From Chloracidobacterium sp. (GTDB lineage Bacteria > Acidobacteriota > Blastocatellia > Pyrinomonadales > Pyrinomonadaceae): a stretch of DNA of 64,000 bases. Positions 9,121-16,641 of this stretch are shown piece after piece. Location: contig JABTUB010000001.1 of assembly GCA_015075585.1 (NCBI GenBank), forward strand, positions 992,001-1,056,000. The letters are read 5' to 3'. The notes below the pieces were generated by a model. That model was not told the origin of the DNA. It ran no database searches and saw nothing but the letters and a program-made list of their open reading frames with translations. Every line of letters starts with the position of its first letter. Positions within the stretch are counted from its first letter, which is position 1. Position numbers and translations under genes: made by a program.

Positions 9121-9921
9121 ATGGACGAGTTACAAGCCAGAAAACTCATCATTGAGATCGGCAGACTGCTGTATGATCGCAGCTACGTGGTTGCATCCGA
9201 CGGCAACGTAAGCATCCGCCTCGATGAGAATACCGTGCTTGCTACACCGACGATGACATGTAAGGGCCGCATGACCGAAAGCGGCCTTGTACTCACGGAT
9301 ATGGAGGGCCGTGCTTTGTCGGAGGGCCGTGCATCAAGCGAACTTGCAATGCACCTGCTCATTTACAAGATGCGGCCCGATATTATGTCCGTATGCCATG
9401 CCCATCCGCCGTACGGAACGGCCTTTGCCGTCGCAGGACTTCCGATCGATCAGCCGATCCTTTCTGAAGTCATACTGACGCTGGGCTGCGTTCCGTTGGC
9501 CGGTTACGGTACGCCCTCGACAAGGGAACTGACCGAGAAGATGAAGCCTTTTATCGAAAATCACAACGCATTGCTCATGGCGAATCACGGGGCGGTAGCC
9601 TACGGCTCTGACGCATGGCAGGCGTTCGATCGGCTTGAAACCCTCGAACACACGGCAAAGATCGCAATATTGGCTCGTACGCTCGGCGGGGCGAACGACC
9701 TGCCGGCCGATGCCATAAAGAAACTTGTAAATATCAGGGAAAAGGCCGGTTATCTTACAGAAAAGGCACGCTGCCAATCGTGCGGCTACCTCCATGAGCA
9801 AGGCATCGTCTGTGAACGCGATGTCGCAGAACGCTCTGCCAGCGATCACGACGGGCAGCGAGTATCGCTAACTCGCGAACAATTGATCGAGCTTTTGAGC
9901 AGGGCGGCCAATTTGAGTTAA
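9121..9921 (+). CDS. class II aldolase (fuculose-phosphate-aldolase-like), probable BMC cargo
   Basis: 266 aa from ATG at 9121; a GTG at 9106 is less likely. Class II aldolases cleave sugar phosphates such as L-fuculose- or L-rhamnulose-1-phosphate to DHAP plus lactaldehyde using Zn2+. The metal-site residues are in place: E74 (ASSE), H93 and H95 (CHAHPP), and H156 (ANHGAV), almost exactly the E. coli FucA numbering. After the catalytic domain (about 215 aa) comes a tail with CQSCGYLHEQGIVC and a final amphipathic helix (SLTREQLIELLSRAANLS) that looks like a BMC encapsulation peptide. Four shell genes follow at once. The nearest known context is the fucose/rhamnose compartments of the PVM type; the substrate here is inferred. 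Confidence 0.88.
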   Translation: MDELQARKLIIEIGRLLYDRSYVVASDGNVSIRLDENTVLATPTMTCKGRMTESGLVLTDMEGRALSEGRASSELAMHLLIYKMRPDIMSVCHAHPPYGTAFAVAGLPIDQPILSEVILTLGCVPLAGYGTPSTRELTEKMKPFIENHNALLMANHGAVAYGSDAWQAFDRLETLEHTAKIAILARTLGGANDLPADAIKKLVNIREKAGYLTEKARCQSCGYLHEQGIVCERDVAERSASDHDGQRVSLTREQLIELLSRAANLS

Positions 9922-9964
9922 ACTTACGGTTCGGATCGGTAACCTAACATTAGGAGTTAACTAG

Positions 9965-10243
9965 ATGCAGGAAGCATTGGGAATGGTTGAAACAAAGGGC
10001 CTCGTCGCAATGATCGAGGCCTCGGATGCAATGGTCAAGGCGGCGAACGTGCAGCTTGTCGGCTATGAGAAGATCGGAGCGGGATTTGTTACCGCGATCG
10101 TCCGCGGCGATGTCGCTGCGGTCAAGGCGGCGACAGATGCCGGTGCGGCTGCGGCACGCCGTGTCGGCGAGCTTGTGAGCGTGCACGTGATACCGCGTCC
10201 GCACGCGAGCGTTGACGAAACGCTGCCGGTGGTCAAAAAGTAG
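9965..10243 (+). CDS. BMC-H hexameric shell protein
   Basis: 92 aa, a single pfam00936-type BMC domain. It opens with [20 protein letters not shown], the classical start of PduA/CsoS1/EutM-type shell proteins. The pore loop KIGAG (36-40) corresponds to the usual KIGSG, and the next helix ([17 protein letters not shown]) is typical. Hexamers tile the facets of the compartment. An AGGAG Shine-Dalgarno lies six bases before the ATG. It is the only BMC-H gene here and no BMC-T gene is present. It lies between the aldolase and three pentamer genes. Confidence 0.96.
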   Translation: MQEALGMVETKGLVAMIEASDAMVKAANVQLVGYEKIGAGFVTAIVRGDVAAVKAATDAGAAAARRVGELVSVHVIPRPHASVDETLPVVKK

Positions 10244-10258
10244 TCATCAGGCATTCAG

Positions 10259-10528
10259 ATGATAATCGCGCGGATATTGGGCACGGTTGTGTCCACTCAA
10301 AAGGATGAACGCCTTCAAGGCAAAAAGCTGCTCATCGTAAAGCCGATCAACCTGGACGGCAGCGACCAAAGCGGCTATATCGTTTCTGTGGATACGGTCG
10401 GTGCGGGCTTTGATGAAAAGGTGCTCGTGGTCGGCGGTTCGTCTGCACGTATGGCCGAAGGGAACAAGGACTGTCCGGTCGATTCCGCCATTATCGGCGT
10501 CATCGACGAGATCGACCACAGCGGCTAG
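10259..10528 (+). CDS. BMC-P vertex protein (EutN/CcmL family), paralogue 1
   Basis: 89 aa, a complete EutN/CcmL domain. It has the family start MIIARILGTVVSTQKDERLQG, a central VDTVGAGFDEKVLVVGGSSAR and the ending VDSAIIGVIDEID. Such proteins form pentamers that cap shell vertices. It starts 15 nt after the BMC-H stop and is the first of three consecutive, diverged BMC-P genes. GGSSAR is the most canonical of the three central loops, so this is likely the standard pentamer. Confidence 0.95.
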   Translation: MIIARILGTVVSTQKDERLQGKKLLIVKPINLDGSDQSGYIVSVDTVGAGFDEKVLVVGGSSARMAEGNKDCPVDSAIIGVIDEIDHSG

Positions 10529-10558
10529 GCAGCCGAGCGCGTTCGTAAGTTTTTTCGT

Positions 10559-10843
10559 ATGCAGATAGCACGAGTTATCGGAACTTTGGTTTCGACAGTG
10601 AAGAACGAGGCGCTTAGCGGCCGAAAGCTCTTGATCGTCGAAACGCTTGACGCCGACTTGAAGCCAAAGGGTAAGCCAACTATCGCACTCGATGCGGTCG
10701 GTGCGGGCGTCGGCGAACTCGTCTTTTGGTGCCGCGGCAAAGAAGCCTCATTCCCGTTCAAGCGTGATGAGATCCCGACCGATTGCACCATCGTCGGCAT
10801 TATTGACTCCGACAAGCATGTACGGAACGGCGAACACCGCTAG
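10559..10843 (+). CDS. BMC-P vertex protein (EutN/CcmL family), paralogue 2
   Basis: 94 aa. Family landmarks are MQIARVIGTLVSTVKNEALSG, LDAVGAGVGELVFWCRGKEA and PTDCTIVGIIDS. The usual GGSSAR loop is replaced by WCRGKEASFPFKRDE, so its lumen or vertex surface differs from paralogue 1. It starts 30 nt after paralogue 1. The nine residues after the domain (DKHVRNGEHR) are charged. Confidence 0.94.
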   Translation: MQIARVIGTLVSTVKNEALSGRKLLIVETLDADLKPKGKPTIALDAVGAGVGELVFWCRGKEASFPFKRDEIPTDCTIVGIIDSDKHVRNGEHR

Positions 10844-10874
10844 CACCGTTCTGCGACGTGCAGATATCTTTCAA

Positions 10875-11147
10875 ATGCTTCTAGCCCGTGTCATCGGAAA
10901 CATCGTTGCAACGCACAAAAATCAGCGTTATGAGGGTACGCGCGCGATGCTCTGCCGCCAGATCACGCCCGAAGGTGAGGATATGGATTACACATGTATC
11001 GCTCTTGACTCGGTCGATTCCGGTGAGGGCGACATAGTTTTGATCGCGCAAGAAGGCTGGTCGGCATCGACCGCTTCGACGGGAAAGCCCGGAGCGGCGA
11101 TCGACTCGGCGATAGTCGGCGTTATCGATCGGATCGACCTGATCTGA
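10875..11147 (+). CDS. BMC-P vertex protein (EutN/CcmL family), paralogue 3
   Basis: 90 aa, starting at the ATG at 10875, where MLLARVIGNIVATHKNQRYEG matches the family start; upstream in-frame codons belong to an open stretch overlapping paralogue 2. Further landmarks are ALDSVDSGEGDIVLIAQEG and IDSAIVGVIDRID. The loop GWSASTASTGKPG again differs from the other two copies. It is the last gene of the BMC locus, ahead of a strong terminator. Three distinct BMC-P genes in a row are characteristic of PVM-like loci. Confidence 0.94.
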   Translation: MLLARVIGNIVATHKNQRYEGTRAMLCRQITPEGEDMDYTCIALDSVDSGEGDIVLIAQEGWSASTASTGKPGAAIDSAIVGVIDRIDLI

Positions 11148-11195
11148 ACGCCCCGCATCCGCGCCGGATTTAGGACAGATCGAAGTTTCAAAGGG

Positions 11196-11230
11196 AAAAG
11201 GCTTACCGGCATCGAACCGGTAAGCCTTTT
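11196..11230. terminator. bidirectional terminator between BMC locus and lemA operon
   Basis: A perfect 14-bp stem (11196-11209 with 11217-11230) and a 7-nt loop. Its ends give a U4 run in either direction. It lies between the stop of the last plus-strand BMC-P gene and the stop of minus-strand lemA, so it can end both transcripts. Confidence 0.85.
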
Positions 11231-11260
11231 GTCATCCGGCGTTCGTTCGCGAGGGCAATG

Positions 11261-11887
11261 CTACTTATTGCCCTCGGGCTTTCGAAGCGAATTCGCATCG
11301 CCGACGGTCGGCACGGTCTTGCCCTTATCGTCAGCTTGGAAATACGGCTCTTCCTTAAAGCCCATGATCCATGCCGTGATAACCGCAGGGAACGAGTTCC
11401 GCGTCGTGTTGTACGCCTGCACCACATCGTTGTAATCGATGCGTGCGGTGTTTATGCGGTTTTCCGTACCTGAAAGCTCGTCCTGAACCTTCATAAATGC
11501 CTCACTCGAACGAAGCTGCGGATAATTCTCCTGTAAGCTGAGCAGCCTGCCGATCGTGCCGCCGAACGAGTTGTTCGCCTCGATGATCGCCTGCTTCTGT
11601 TCCGGCGACTTATCACCGTCGGGGCCTTGCGGAGCTGCCTGCTGCGCGTTCAGAAGCCGCGAACGTGCATCGGAGATCTGCCCGAAAACCTCCTGTTCAT
11701 TCACAGCGGACATTTTTGCGGTTTCGATAAGATTCGGTATCAGATCGGCGCGACGCTGCATCGCGCTTTCGACATTTGACCATTTGGCCTTTACTGCCTG
11801 CTGTTTTGCGGTCAGGTCGTTATAGCTGCATCCGCTCATCGAAAAAGCAGCGATCAGCAGTGCCGACAATATCAGTATTCTTTTCAT
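11261..11887 (-). CDS. lemA: LemA family lipoprotein
   Basis: 208 aa. An N-terminal lipoprotein signal (MKRILILSALLIAAFSMSGC, lipobox MSGC with C20) predicts membrane anchoring outside the cytoplasm. The rest is the all-helical LemA domain with the typical YNDLTAKQQAVKAKWSNVE and RRADLIPNLIETAK, ending near IMGFKEEPYF. The function of LemA is poorly defined; the gene commonly neighbours TPM-domain genes, as here. It is the last gene of the dnaX-TPM-nucleotidyltransferase-lemA run, 15 nt after its neighbour. Confidence 0.93.
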   Translation of the reverse strand: MKRILILSALLIAAFSMSGCSYNDLTAKQQAVKAKWSNVESAMQRRADLIPNLIETAKMSAVNEQEVFGQISDARSRLLNAQQAAPQGPDGDKSPEQKQAIIEANNSFGGTIGRLLSLQENYPQLRSSEAFMKVQDELSGTENRINTARIDYNDVVQAYNTTRNSFPAVITAWIMGFKEEPYFQADDKGKTVPTVGDANSLRKPEGNK

Positions 11888-11902
11888 AGACTTCTCCTTA
11901 AA

Positions 11903-12625
11903 CTATTTTTCTAAAGCATCCACGGCGGCGATAACCCGCTCGATCTGTTTCAAATACTCGCCAAACAGGCCGTTTGCCGAGCTCTCGTCAAGTTTCGGTT
12001 CATCAACATTCTTACGGATGCTGAAAATTTTTTCAAATGGCTCAATGTCAAGAGTGAATTCTTTAGCGGCCATTGCAACTATATCGCGTTTTTTTGCGGG
12101 CGGCGTCTTTCCGCTGATCAATAGGGCCGCTCCGAACAATGCCGCAAAGCTGGATAAGCTCTCCGCCATGAGGCGTTTCAAACCGTCAACCGTGTGCGAC
12201 GCCGGAATGTATTGCTGGCGAAGCTTCAGCAGTTTGCTGCGAAGCTCATACTCTGTCTGAAGCCGCAGAAAGGTATCGGAGATCTTTAGATCATCGAGCA
12301 GGTCGGGGCCGTACAAGACCGCGCGCGAAGCGCTCATCTGGTGAAACTCGATCGGAAATACATCCGCAGCGTTCTTAAGCTCAGAAACTGTAAAATAAAC
12401 CGGTGCAGGGTGCCCGAGCCTCGTCCATTCCCGCACGCAGGCGTATGCATTACGAAGATCTTCCGGCCCGATATGGTCGAGAGCGATCAGGATGTTATGA
12501 TCGGACATTTTCGGCACGTAATCGCCGGCGGCGGTCGATCCGAAAAGGATCACCGAAACCAGGTTCGTTCCATGGGTCGAACGCAGATCGTCAATAAATG
12601 CGTCAAAGTGATGATTCATTTCCAT
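11903..12625 (-). CDS. nucleotidyltransferase-fold protein, probably inactive
   Basis: 240 aa. Residues 17-50 resemble the minimal nucleotidyltransferase fold: VSVILFGSTAAGDYVPKMSD followed by HNILIALD. The glycine-serine motif is intact, but the usual DxD metal-binding pair reads D-H-N, so the second acid is lost and catalysis is doubtful. The remaining 180 residues are helical and charged, as in HEPN-like or DUF partners of this fold, and are not recognised. A GGAGTG Shine-Dalgarno five bases before the ATG supports the start. It lies between TPM and lemA genes in one operon. Confidence 0.6.
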   Translation of the reverse strand: MEMNHHFDAFIDDLRSTHGTNLVSVILFGSTAAGDYVPKMSDHNILIALDHIGPEDLRNAYACVREWTRLGHPAPVYFTVSELKNAADVFPIEFHQMSASRAVLYGPDLLDDLKISDTFLRLQTEYELRSKLLKLRQQYIPASHTVDGLKRLMAESLSSFAALFGAALLISGKTPPAKKRDIVAMAAKEFTLDIEPFEKIFSIRKNVDEPKLDESSANGLFGEYLKQIERVIAAVDALEK

Positions 12626-12649
12626 TGGATCACTCCATTTCTGCTTGCC

Positions 12650-13519
12650 TTACCAGTCTCCGCCGGCACCGCCTCCGCCGAAGTCTCCGCCGCCGCCAAA
12701 GCCGCCCCAATCTGAACCGCCGGAAGAGCCGCCCCAATCTGACGACGAGCTGCCCGAACTGCTGCTGTTCGCGATGGCGTCAATTATCCACGGGATCGAG
12801 GCCGCTGCGGCATCGCCGAATCCGCCGCTTCGCCAGCCTCCGCTTGATCCTCCGCCGGGGGGCGTTTGTCGTCGCGACAGGAAGAGGATCAGCATCAACA
12901 GGCCAAAAATGAACGCTGCGATACAGCAGCCGACGATACATGCACCGTCATTCTCAGAACTGCCGGAAGTGCCCGACGGCGCGGGTTCACCCGACTGTTT
13001 TGCTTGAATCGTTCTAATATAGGCATCGACCGTGTCACTGATGCCTTTTGAATAGTTCCCTTGTTTGAACTGCGGTACCAGATATTGCCGCTGAAGGCTT
13101 CCGACAACGCCGTCCGGCAGTTCGTCTTCGAGGTCTTTGCTGACCTGTGTAAAGTATTTGCGGTCGTCGATCGCTATAAAAAGCAGCGCACTCGGGTTGT
13201 CGTCTGCCTTTGAGCCGATCTTCCAGCCGCGCGCAACGGCGAGCGAATAATCAAAAATATCTCTGTCGCCCGTCGTTTTTATGACGGCGACCGCGATCTC
13301 GACCGACGGGTTCGTCGTGTCACGGAAATTACGGAGTTTGGTTTCTAACTGCTGTTTGGCCGCTTGATCCATGACTCCGACGTAGTCATTTACAAAGCCG
13401 GTCGGCGAAGGCAGCGGCGAGACATTCTGAGACCAGCCGGTGCTTTGCTGCGCCGGAATTGACGCAATGGCCGCCAATAACACGGCAACGATCGCAACAA
13501 TACGCAGTTCATATCTCAT
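12650..13519 (-). CDS. TPM-domain (YgcG-like) secreted or membrane protein
   Basis: 289 aa from ATG at 13519, where the signal peptide begins (MRYELRIVAIVAVLLAAIAS); an upstream TTG would bury it. Residues about 45-190 form the TPM domain (TGFVNDYVGVMDQAAKQQLE, then ALLFIAIDDRKYFTQVSKDLEDELPD). A transmembrane helix (CCIAAFIFGLLMLILFL) is followed by a Gly/Ser/Trp/Asp-rich low-complexity tail. TPM proteins are extracytoplasmic; in plant chloroplasts the fold is a phosphatase involved in PSII repair, while the bacterial role is unclear. It is paired with LemA in this operon, the common partnership. Confidence 0.85.
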   Translation of the reverse strand: MRYELRIVAIVAVLLAAIASIPAQQSTGWSQNVSPLPSPTGFVNDYVGVMDQAAKQQLETKLRNFRDTTNPSVEIAVAVIKTTGDRDIFDYSLAVARGWKIGSKADDNPSALLFIAIDDRKYFTQVSKDLEDELPDGVVGSLQRQYLVPQFKQGNYSKGISDTVDAYIRTIQAKQSGEPAPSGTSGSSENDGACIVGCCIAAFIFGLLMLILFLSRRQTPPGGGSSGGWRSGGFGDAAAASIPWIIDAIANSSSSGSSSSDWGGSSGGSDWGGFGGGGDFGGGGAGGDW

Positions 13520-13575
13520 AGGTCCAATGCTGATAACGACTCGCCGCCGCATCCAATATCTGCCGCAAAGTGTAC

Positions 13576-13614
13576 GACGCAAAGCCTTAGATGCGGTCAA
13601 ACCCGCTTTGCGTC
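13576..13614 (-). other. hairpin spanning the dnaX stop codon
   Basis: GACGCAAAGC (13576-13585) and GCTTTGCGTC (13605-13614) form a perfect 10-bp stem with a 19-nt loop containing the dnaX stop. No U-tract follows, so it may stabilise or attenuate the transcript entering the TPM gene. Confidence 0.4.
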
Positions 13615-15345
13615 AATGATGCGTGCGCGGAAGGTTCGTTTGATCATCCTTACCGTCGGATGTGCGTCGGCGTACGCGATCAATTCCTCCGTCGTCGCGT
13701 CAGGGCCAAGCGTCGGCAGTTCAACAGGTTCATCTTTTGGCCTATCGGGCAGCAAATGGGACAGGTCGCGTGCGGGAGCGGCCGCAGCACCTCCTGAAAC
13801 TGTCATCGGCCGTGCTTGTACGATATCTTTGAACCATTCGCTTATCATCGCCGAAGCTCCGTTGATCGGTTTCAGGGGTTCGCCTTCGGCGGCGAGTGCT
13901 TCGTCGTACGCATCATCGAGTTTGTCATCCGGTGTATGAGCCAATTCTTCGCTTGAAAGGCGCGCTAACCGAGGCGAGCGGATCGGTGCGTACGATGCGG
14001 CCTGTCGGGTGTCAGGTTCGATCGGTGCAGGCGGCTCAATTACGGGCTGGGGCCGTTCGGGTTTAGTCTCCTCGTGATCGCCGCGGCCTTTCGATGCGCC
14101 CGCTTTCGACGGGTTCGCGGCCCCAATAACGGCCGGTTCGTTCTCAATTAAAGTTTTTTTTTCCGCCGAGGCCGCCGGAGCAGAGCCTTCGAGTCGCGTA
14201 AGGCGTTCGATTATCGCTTCCAGCGGCTTTACACGCCGCATCTCGATCAGCTTTACGAGGCCGATCTCGAGTGTGTGCCGCGCGTGAGCGGCCTCGCGGA
14301 GTTTGGTCTCGGTTTCTGCAAGGGAATTGAAGAAACGTAAAAGGTCAGCCTCTGTGAACGGGGAACTCAAGGCTTCCAATATAGAGCTGTCGGCAACTGA
14401 GCCTTCCATCAGCTTTTCAGAAGCTCCGGCGACCTTAAAGACCAGAAGGTCACGAAGTGTGCCGAGTAGGTCGCGGCAGAAGTTGCGCAGGTCGTGGCCG
14501 CGTGTCATCAGATCGTCCACCACGTTGAGAATTGCTCCGGAATCTTTATCCGCGATCGCACGGATCACCGTCGCCAAGGTATCGGAGCTTGCGAGGCCCA
14601 AAGCCCTGGTTACATCGTCCGAAGTGATCTTTTCGCCCGAAAAGCTGATAACTTGATCGAAGTTGCTCTGCGCATCGCGCATCGAACCTTCGCCTGAACG
14701 GGCGATCTCGCGAAGTGCATCGTCGGTAACATCGATATTTTCAGAATCAGCGATCAGCCTCAGCCGGTCGAATATCTTTGACGAGGCGATCGTTCGAAAA
14801 TCGAACTCCTGACACCGCGAAAGGATCGTTTCGGGCACTTTGTGCAGTTCGGTCGTCGCAAGCACGAAGATGACCGTGTCCGGCGGTTCTTCCAGCGTTT
14901 TCAAAAGCGCGTTGAACGCGGGCTTCGATAGCTGATGCACCTCGTCGATGATAAAGACCTTGTAGCGGTCGCGTGCCGGTTTGAAGTTGATGCTTTCGAG
15001 TATCGTCTCGCGAACCTCGCCGATGCCGGTATGCGAAGCCGCATCGATCTCAAGCACGTCGAGCGAACGGCCTTCTGAGATCTCGATGCACGACGCACAC
15101 GCATCGTCTGCAAGCGTCGAGCAGGGCGTAAGGTTCGGCTTGTCGGTCTTATGGCAGTTGACAGCCTTTGCAAGGATGCGGGCTGTCGTCGTCTTCCCGA
15201 CACCGCGCGAACCCGAGAACACATAGGCATGGTGGAGCCGATCGTGTTCGAGTGCGTTACGCAGCGTTTGCGTAACGACCTCCTGGCCCGTTACCTCTTC
15301 AAAGGTCTGCGGCCTCCACTTGCGGGCTATCACCTGATAGGACAT
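13597..15345 (-). CDS. dnaX: DNA polymerase III subunit gamma/tau
   Basis: 582 aa. DnaX is the ATPase of the clamp loader; the long form tau also binds polymerase and helicase. Walker A is GSRGVGKTTTA (44-54), the zinc site uses C64, C75, C83 and C86, and Walker B is FIIDEVHQLS. AAA+ and collar domains run to about 385, followed by a Pro/Glu-rich linker and a C-terminal domain. Codons 395-398 contain nine consecutive A residues (plus-strand T at 14154-14162). Slipping in either direction hits a stop within three codons and would give a 398-400-aa gamma-like form. It is the first gene of a minus-strand operon with TPM, nucleotidyltransferase and lemA. Confidence 0.97.
   Translation of the reverse strand: MSYQVIARKWRPQTFEEVTGQEVVTQTLRNALEHDRLHHAYVFSGSRGVGKTTTARILAKAVNCHKTDKPNLTPCSTLADDACASCIEISEGRSLDVLEIDAASHTGIGEVRETILESINFKPARDRYKVFIIDEVHQLSKPAFNALLKTLEEPPDTVIFVLATTELHKVPETILSRCQEFDFRTIASSKIFDRLRLIADSENIDVTDDALREIARSGEGSMRDAQSNFDQVISFSGEKITSDDVTRALGLASSDTLATVIRAIADKDSGAILNVVDDLMTRGHDLRNFCRDLLGTLRDLLVFKVAGASEKLMEGSVADSSILEALSSPFTEADLLRFFNSLAETETKLREAAHARHTLEIGLVKLIEMRRVKPLEAIIERLTRLEGSAPAASAEKKTLIENEPAVIGAANPSKAGASKGRGDHEETKPERPQPVIEPPAPIEPDTRQAASYAPIRSPRLARLSSEELAHTPDDKLDDAYDEALAAEGEPLKPINGASAMISEWFKDIVQARPMTVSGGAAAAPARDLSHLLPDRPKDEPVELPTLGPDATTEELIAYADAHPTVRMIKRTFRARIIDAKRV
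14154..14162 (-). promoter_or_regulatory. A9 slippage tract inside dnaX
   Basis: The minus strand reads G-A9-CTTTAATTGA in the frame GAA AAA AAA ACT. With one extra A or a -1 shift the reading becomes K-K-N-F-N-stop; with one A fewer it becomes K-K-L-stop. The site lies just after the clamp-loader domains. Thermus thermophilus dnaX makes its gamma form by transcriptional slippage on a run of nine A, so the arrangement is strikingly similar. Confidence 0.7.
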
Positions 15346-15423
15346 CGGAATAAGGATATAGGATTAGCTCGAAACTATAAAGTCCTGCAGTATTCTTAGA
15401 TCGGCTCAACGCAAATATGAACG

Positions 15424-15454
15424 TAAAAGGCTGCCTGCGGCCGGTGCAGGCAGC
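15424..15454 (-). terminator. terminator after lipoprotein gene
   Basis: A 9-bp stem (15430-15438 with 15446-15454) with a 7-nt loop, followed on the minus strand by CTTTTACG. It lies 33 bp beyond the stop of the minus-strand lipoprotein gene and just upstream of dnaX. Confidence 0.65.
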
Positions 15455-15487
15455 TCTTGACCTCGTAACGATAGGTTGCCTGAAACG

Positions 15488-16030
15488 CTATTTTGCGGCG
15501 TTGGCCGGTGCGGTCTTATCGCTCTTTACGGTATCGAGCGTCGGGCTGCGATTCGTCATCTTCCACTCGCCGCCTTCTTTTACAAAGACGATCGCAAAAC
15601 CGTTCGGATAGAGCGAACTTACAAGCTTTGCGACTGCCGAATCACCGTTGATCACCTCGTTCTTTACGGTGCATTCGCCGGTCGGAATATCATCCTCAAG
15701 GAACTTTAGCAGGCTCTTGATATTCTCGGCTTTCATCTGCTCGTCAAAGTTCTTGAGTGTATCGGAGCTGTAAACCTTGCGGACCGCCGCTTCATCCTTC
15801 TTTTTCAGAGCTTCGCAAAATGCTTTGTACACCGGTGTAAGCGTCGGCGCATCGTTATTGGACGGATCGGGTGTCGGCGTTATGACGGTTACTGCATTGG
15901 CGTTTTGACTTGTTGATGAGACGCCGGAGTTGGAGTTGTTTGCCGGCACGTTGCCCGCAGGCCCGCCTCCGCAGGATGCGACAAAAGTAACCGTCAGGAA
16001 AATGACCGAACAAAAAGTAACTGCTTTCAT
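15488..16030 (-). CDS. lipoprotein with possible NTF2-like domain
   Basis: 180 aa from ATG at 16030, which follows GAGAG; an upstream TTG is less likely. Residues 1-20 are a lipoprotein signal with lipobox VASC, so it is membrane-anchored. A Ser/Asn/Thr/Pro-rich linker (about 20-60) leads to a domain with VYKAFCEALKKKDEAAVRKV and a C-terminal strand FVKEGGEWKMTNRSP. This helix-then-beta-sheet layout resembles NTF2/SnoaL-like or DUF4878-like domains. Function unknown. It is divergently placed 49 bp from the CYTH-like gene. Confidence 0.6.
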   Translation of the reverse strand: MKAVTFCSVIFLTVTFVASCGGGPAGNVPANNSNSGVSSTSQNANAVTVITPTPDPSNNDAPTLTPVYKAFCEALKKKDEAAVRKVYSSDTLKNFDEQMKAENIKSLLKFLEDDIPTGECTVKNEVINGDSAVAKLVSSLYPNGFAIVFVKEGGEWKMTNRSPTLDTVKSDKTAPANAAK

Positions 16031-16079
16031 AATATTTCTCTCAGAAAATGTGTTCAATGAGTATAATAAACTTCAAAAA

Positions 16080-16640
16080 ATGAGTAAGACAAGCGTCACA
16101 ACATTCAGAAGAAGTTTCTTGGCCGAAGGGCTGCCCGATCCGTTGACAAGGGCAAGCAGCCATTTACAGATCTTTGACAATTATTTTATCAACACGCGCC
16201 TTCGTTCACGTCGAATACGCGACCCGCAGGCGAATTCGATAGCGCACGTCCTGCAGCTCGTATCATCGAATGCGGACACCGGCTGCCGGATCATCAATAC
16301 TGCCGAACTGCATCTGAATGAACCGGAGTTATCTTTATTTGATAGGTTCGGCGGGCGAGAGATACGCAAGAACCGCTATTTTCACGAGGTTGACGGACGC
16401 AACTGGTACTTCGACATTTACCTCGGCGAACCGCACGGCCTGTGCATTGCGATCGTTGATTCGTTATCCGAGGCCGATGCCGCGGCGATAGAGCCGCCGC
16501 CATTCGCCTTGTTCGAGATCACGAACAATGAGTTTTTTGAAGGTGCGAGCCTCGTCGATCGAACTGCGGCCGATATCGCTGCCGAAGTATCGAATTTGGG
16601 AGCGAGTGACCCGATACAGGCTCACGTTGCCGACGAATGA
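16080..16640 (+). CDS. CYTH-domain-like protein
   Basis: 186 aa from ATG at 16080; longer upstream frames overlap the divergent lipoprotein. It resembles the CYTH fold: the strand pair INTRLRSRRIRDP (the LRxR-type arm), HEVDGRNWYFDIYLGE and the acidic FALFEITNNEFFEG follow its order. The hallmark N-terminal ExExK is missing (TFRRSFL in its place), so triphosphate binding may be altered. CYTH enzymes act on triphosphates or thiamine triphosphate. It is convergent with the transglycosylase, one base apart. Confidence 0.6.
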   Translation: MSKTSVTTFRRSFLAEGLPDPLTRASSHLQIFDNYFINTRLRSRRIRDPQANSIAHVLQLVSSNADTGCRIINTAELHLNEPELSLFDRFGGREIRKNRYFHEVDGRNWYFDIYLGEPHGLCIAIVDSLSEADAAAIEPPPFALFEITNNEFFEGASLVDRTAADIAAEVSNLGASDPIQAHVADE

Positions 16641-16641
16641 A

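Noticed and set aside
10692..10874. N-terminal extension of the third BMC-P protein
   Set aside because: The open frame extends upstream into paralogue 2, but the conserved family start MLLARVIGN begins at 10875, so the upstream part is not coding.
9121..11147. Carboxysome
   Set aside because: No RuBisCO or carbonic anhydrase genes, and the enzyme present is an aldolase; EutN/CcmL homology alone does not indicate CO2 fixation.
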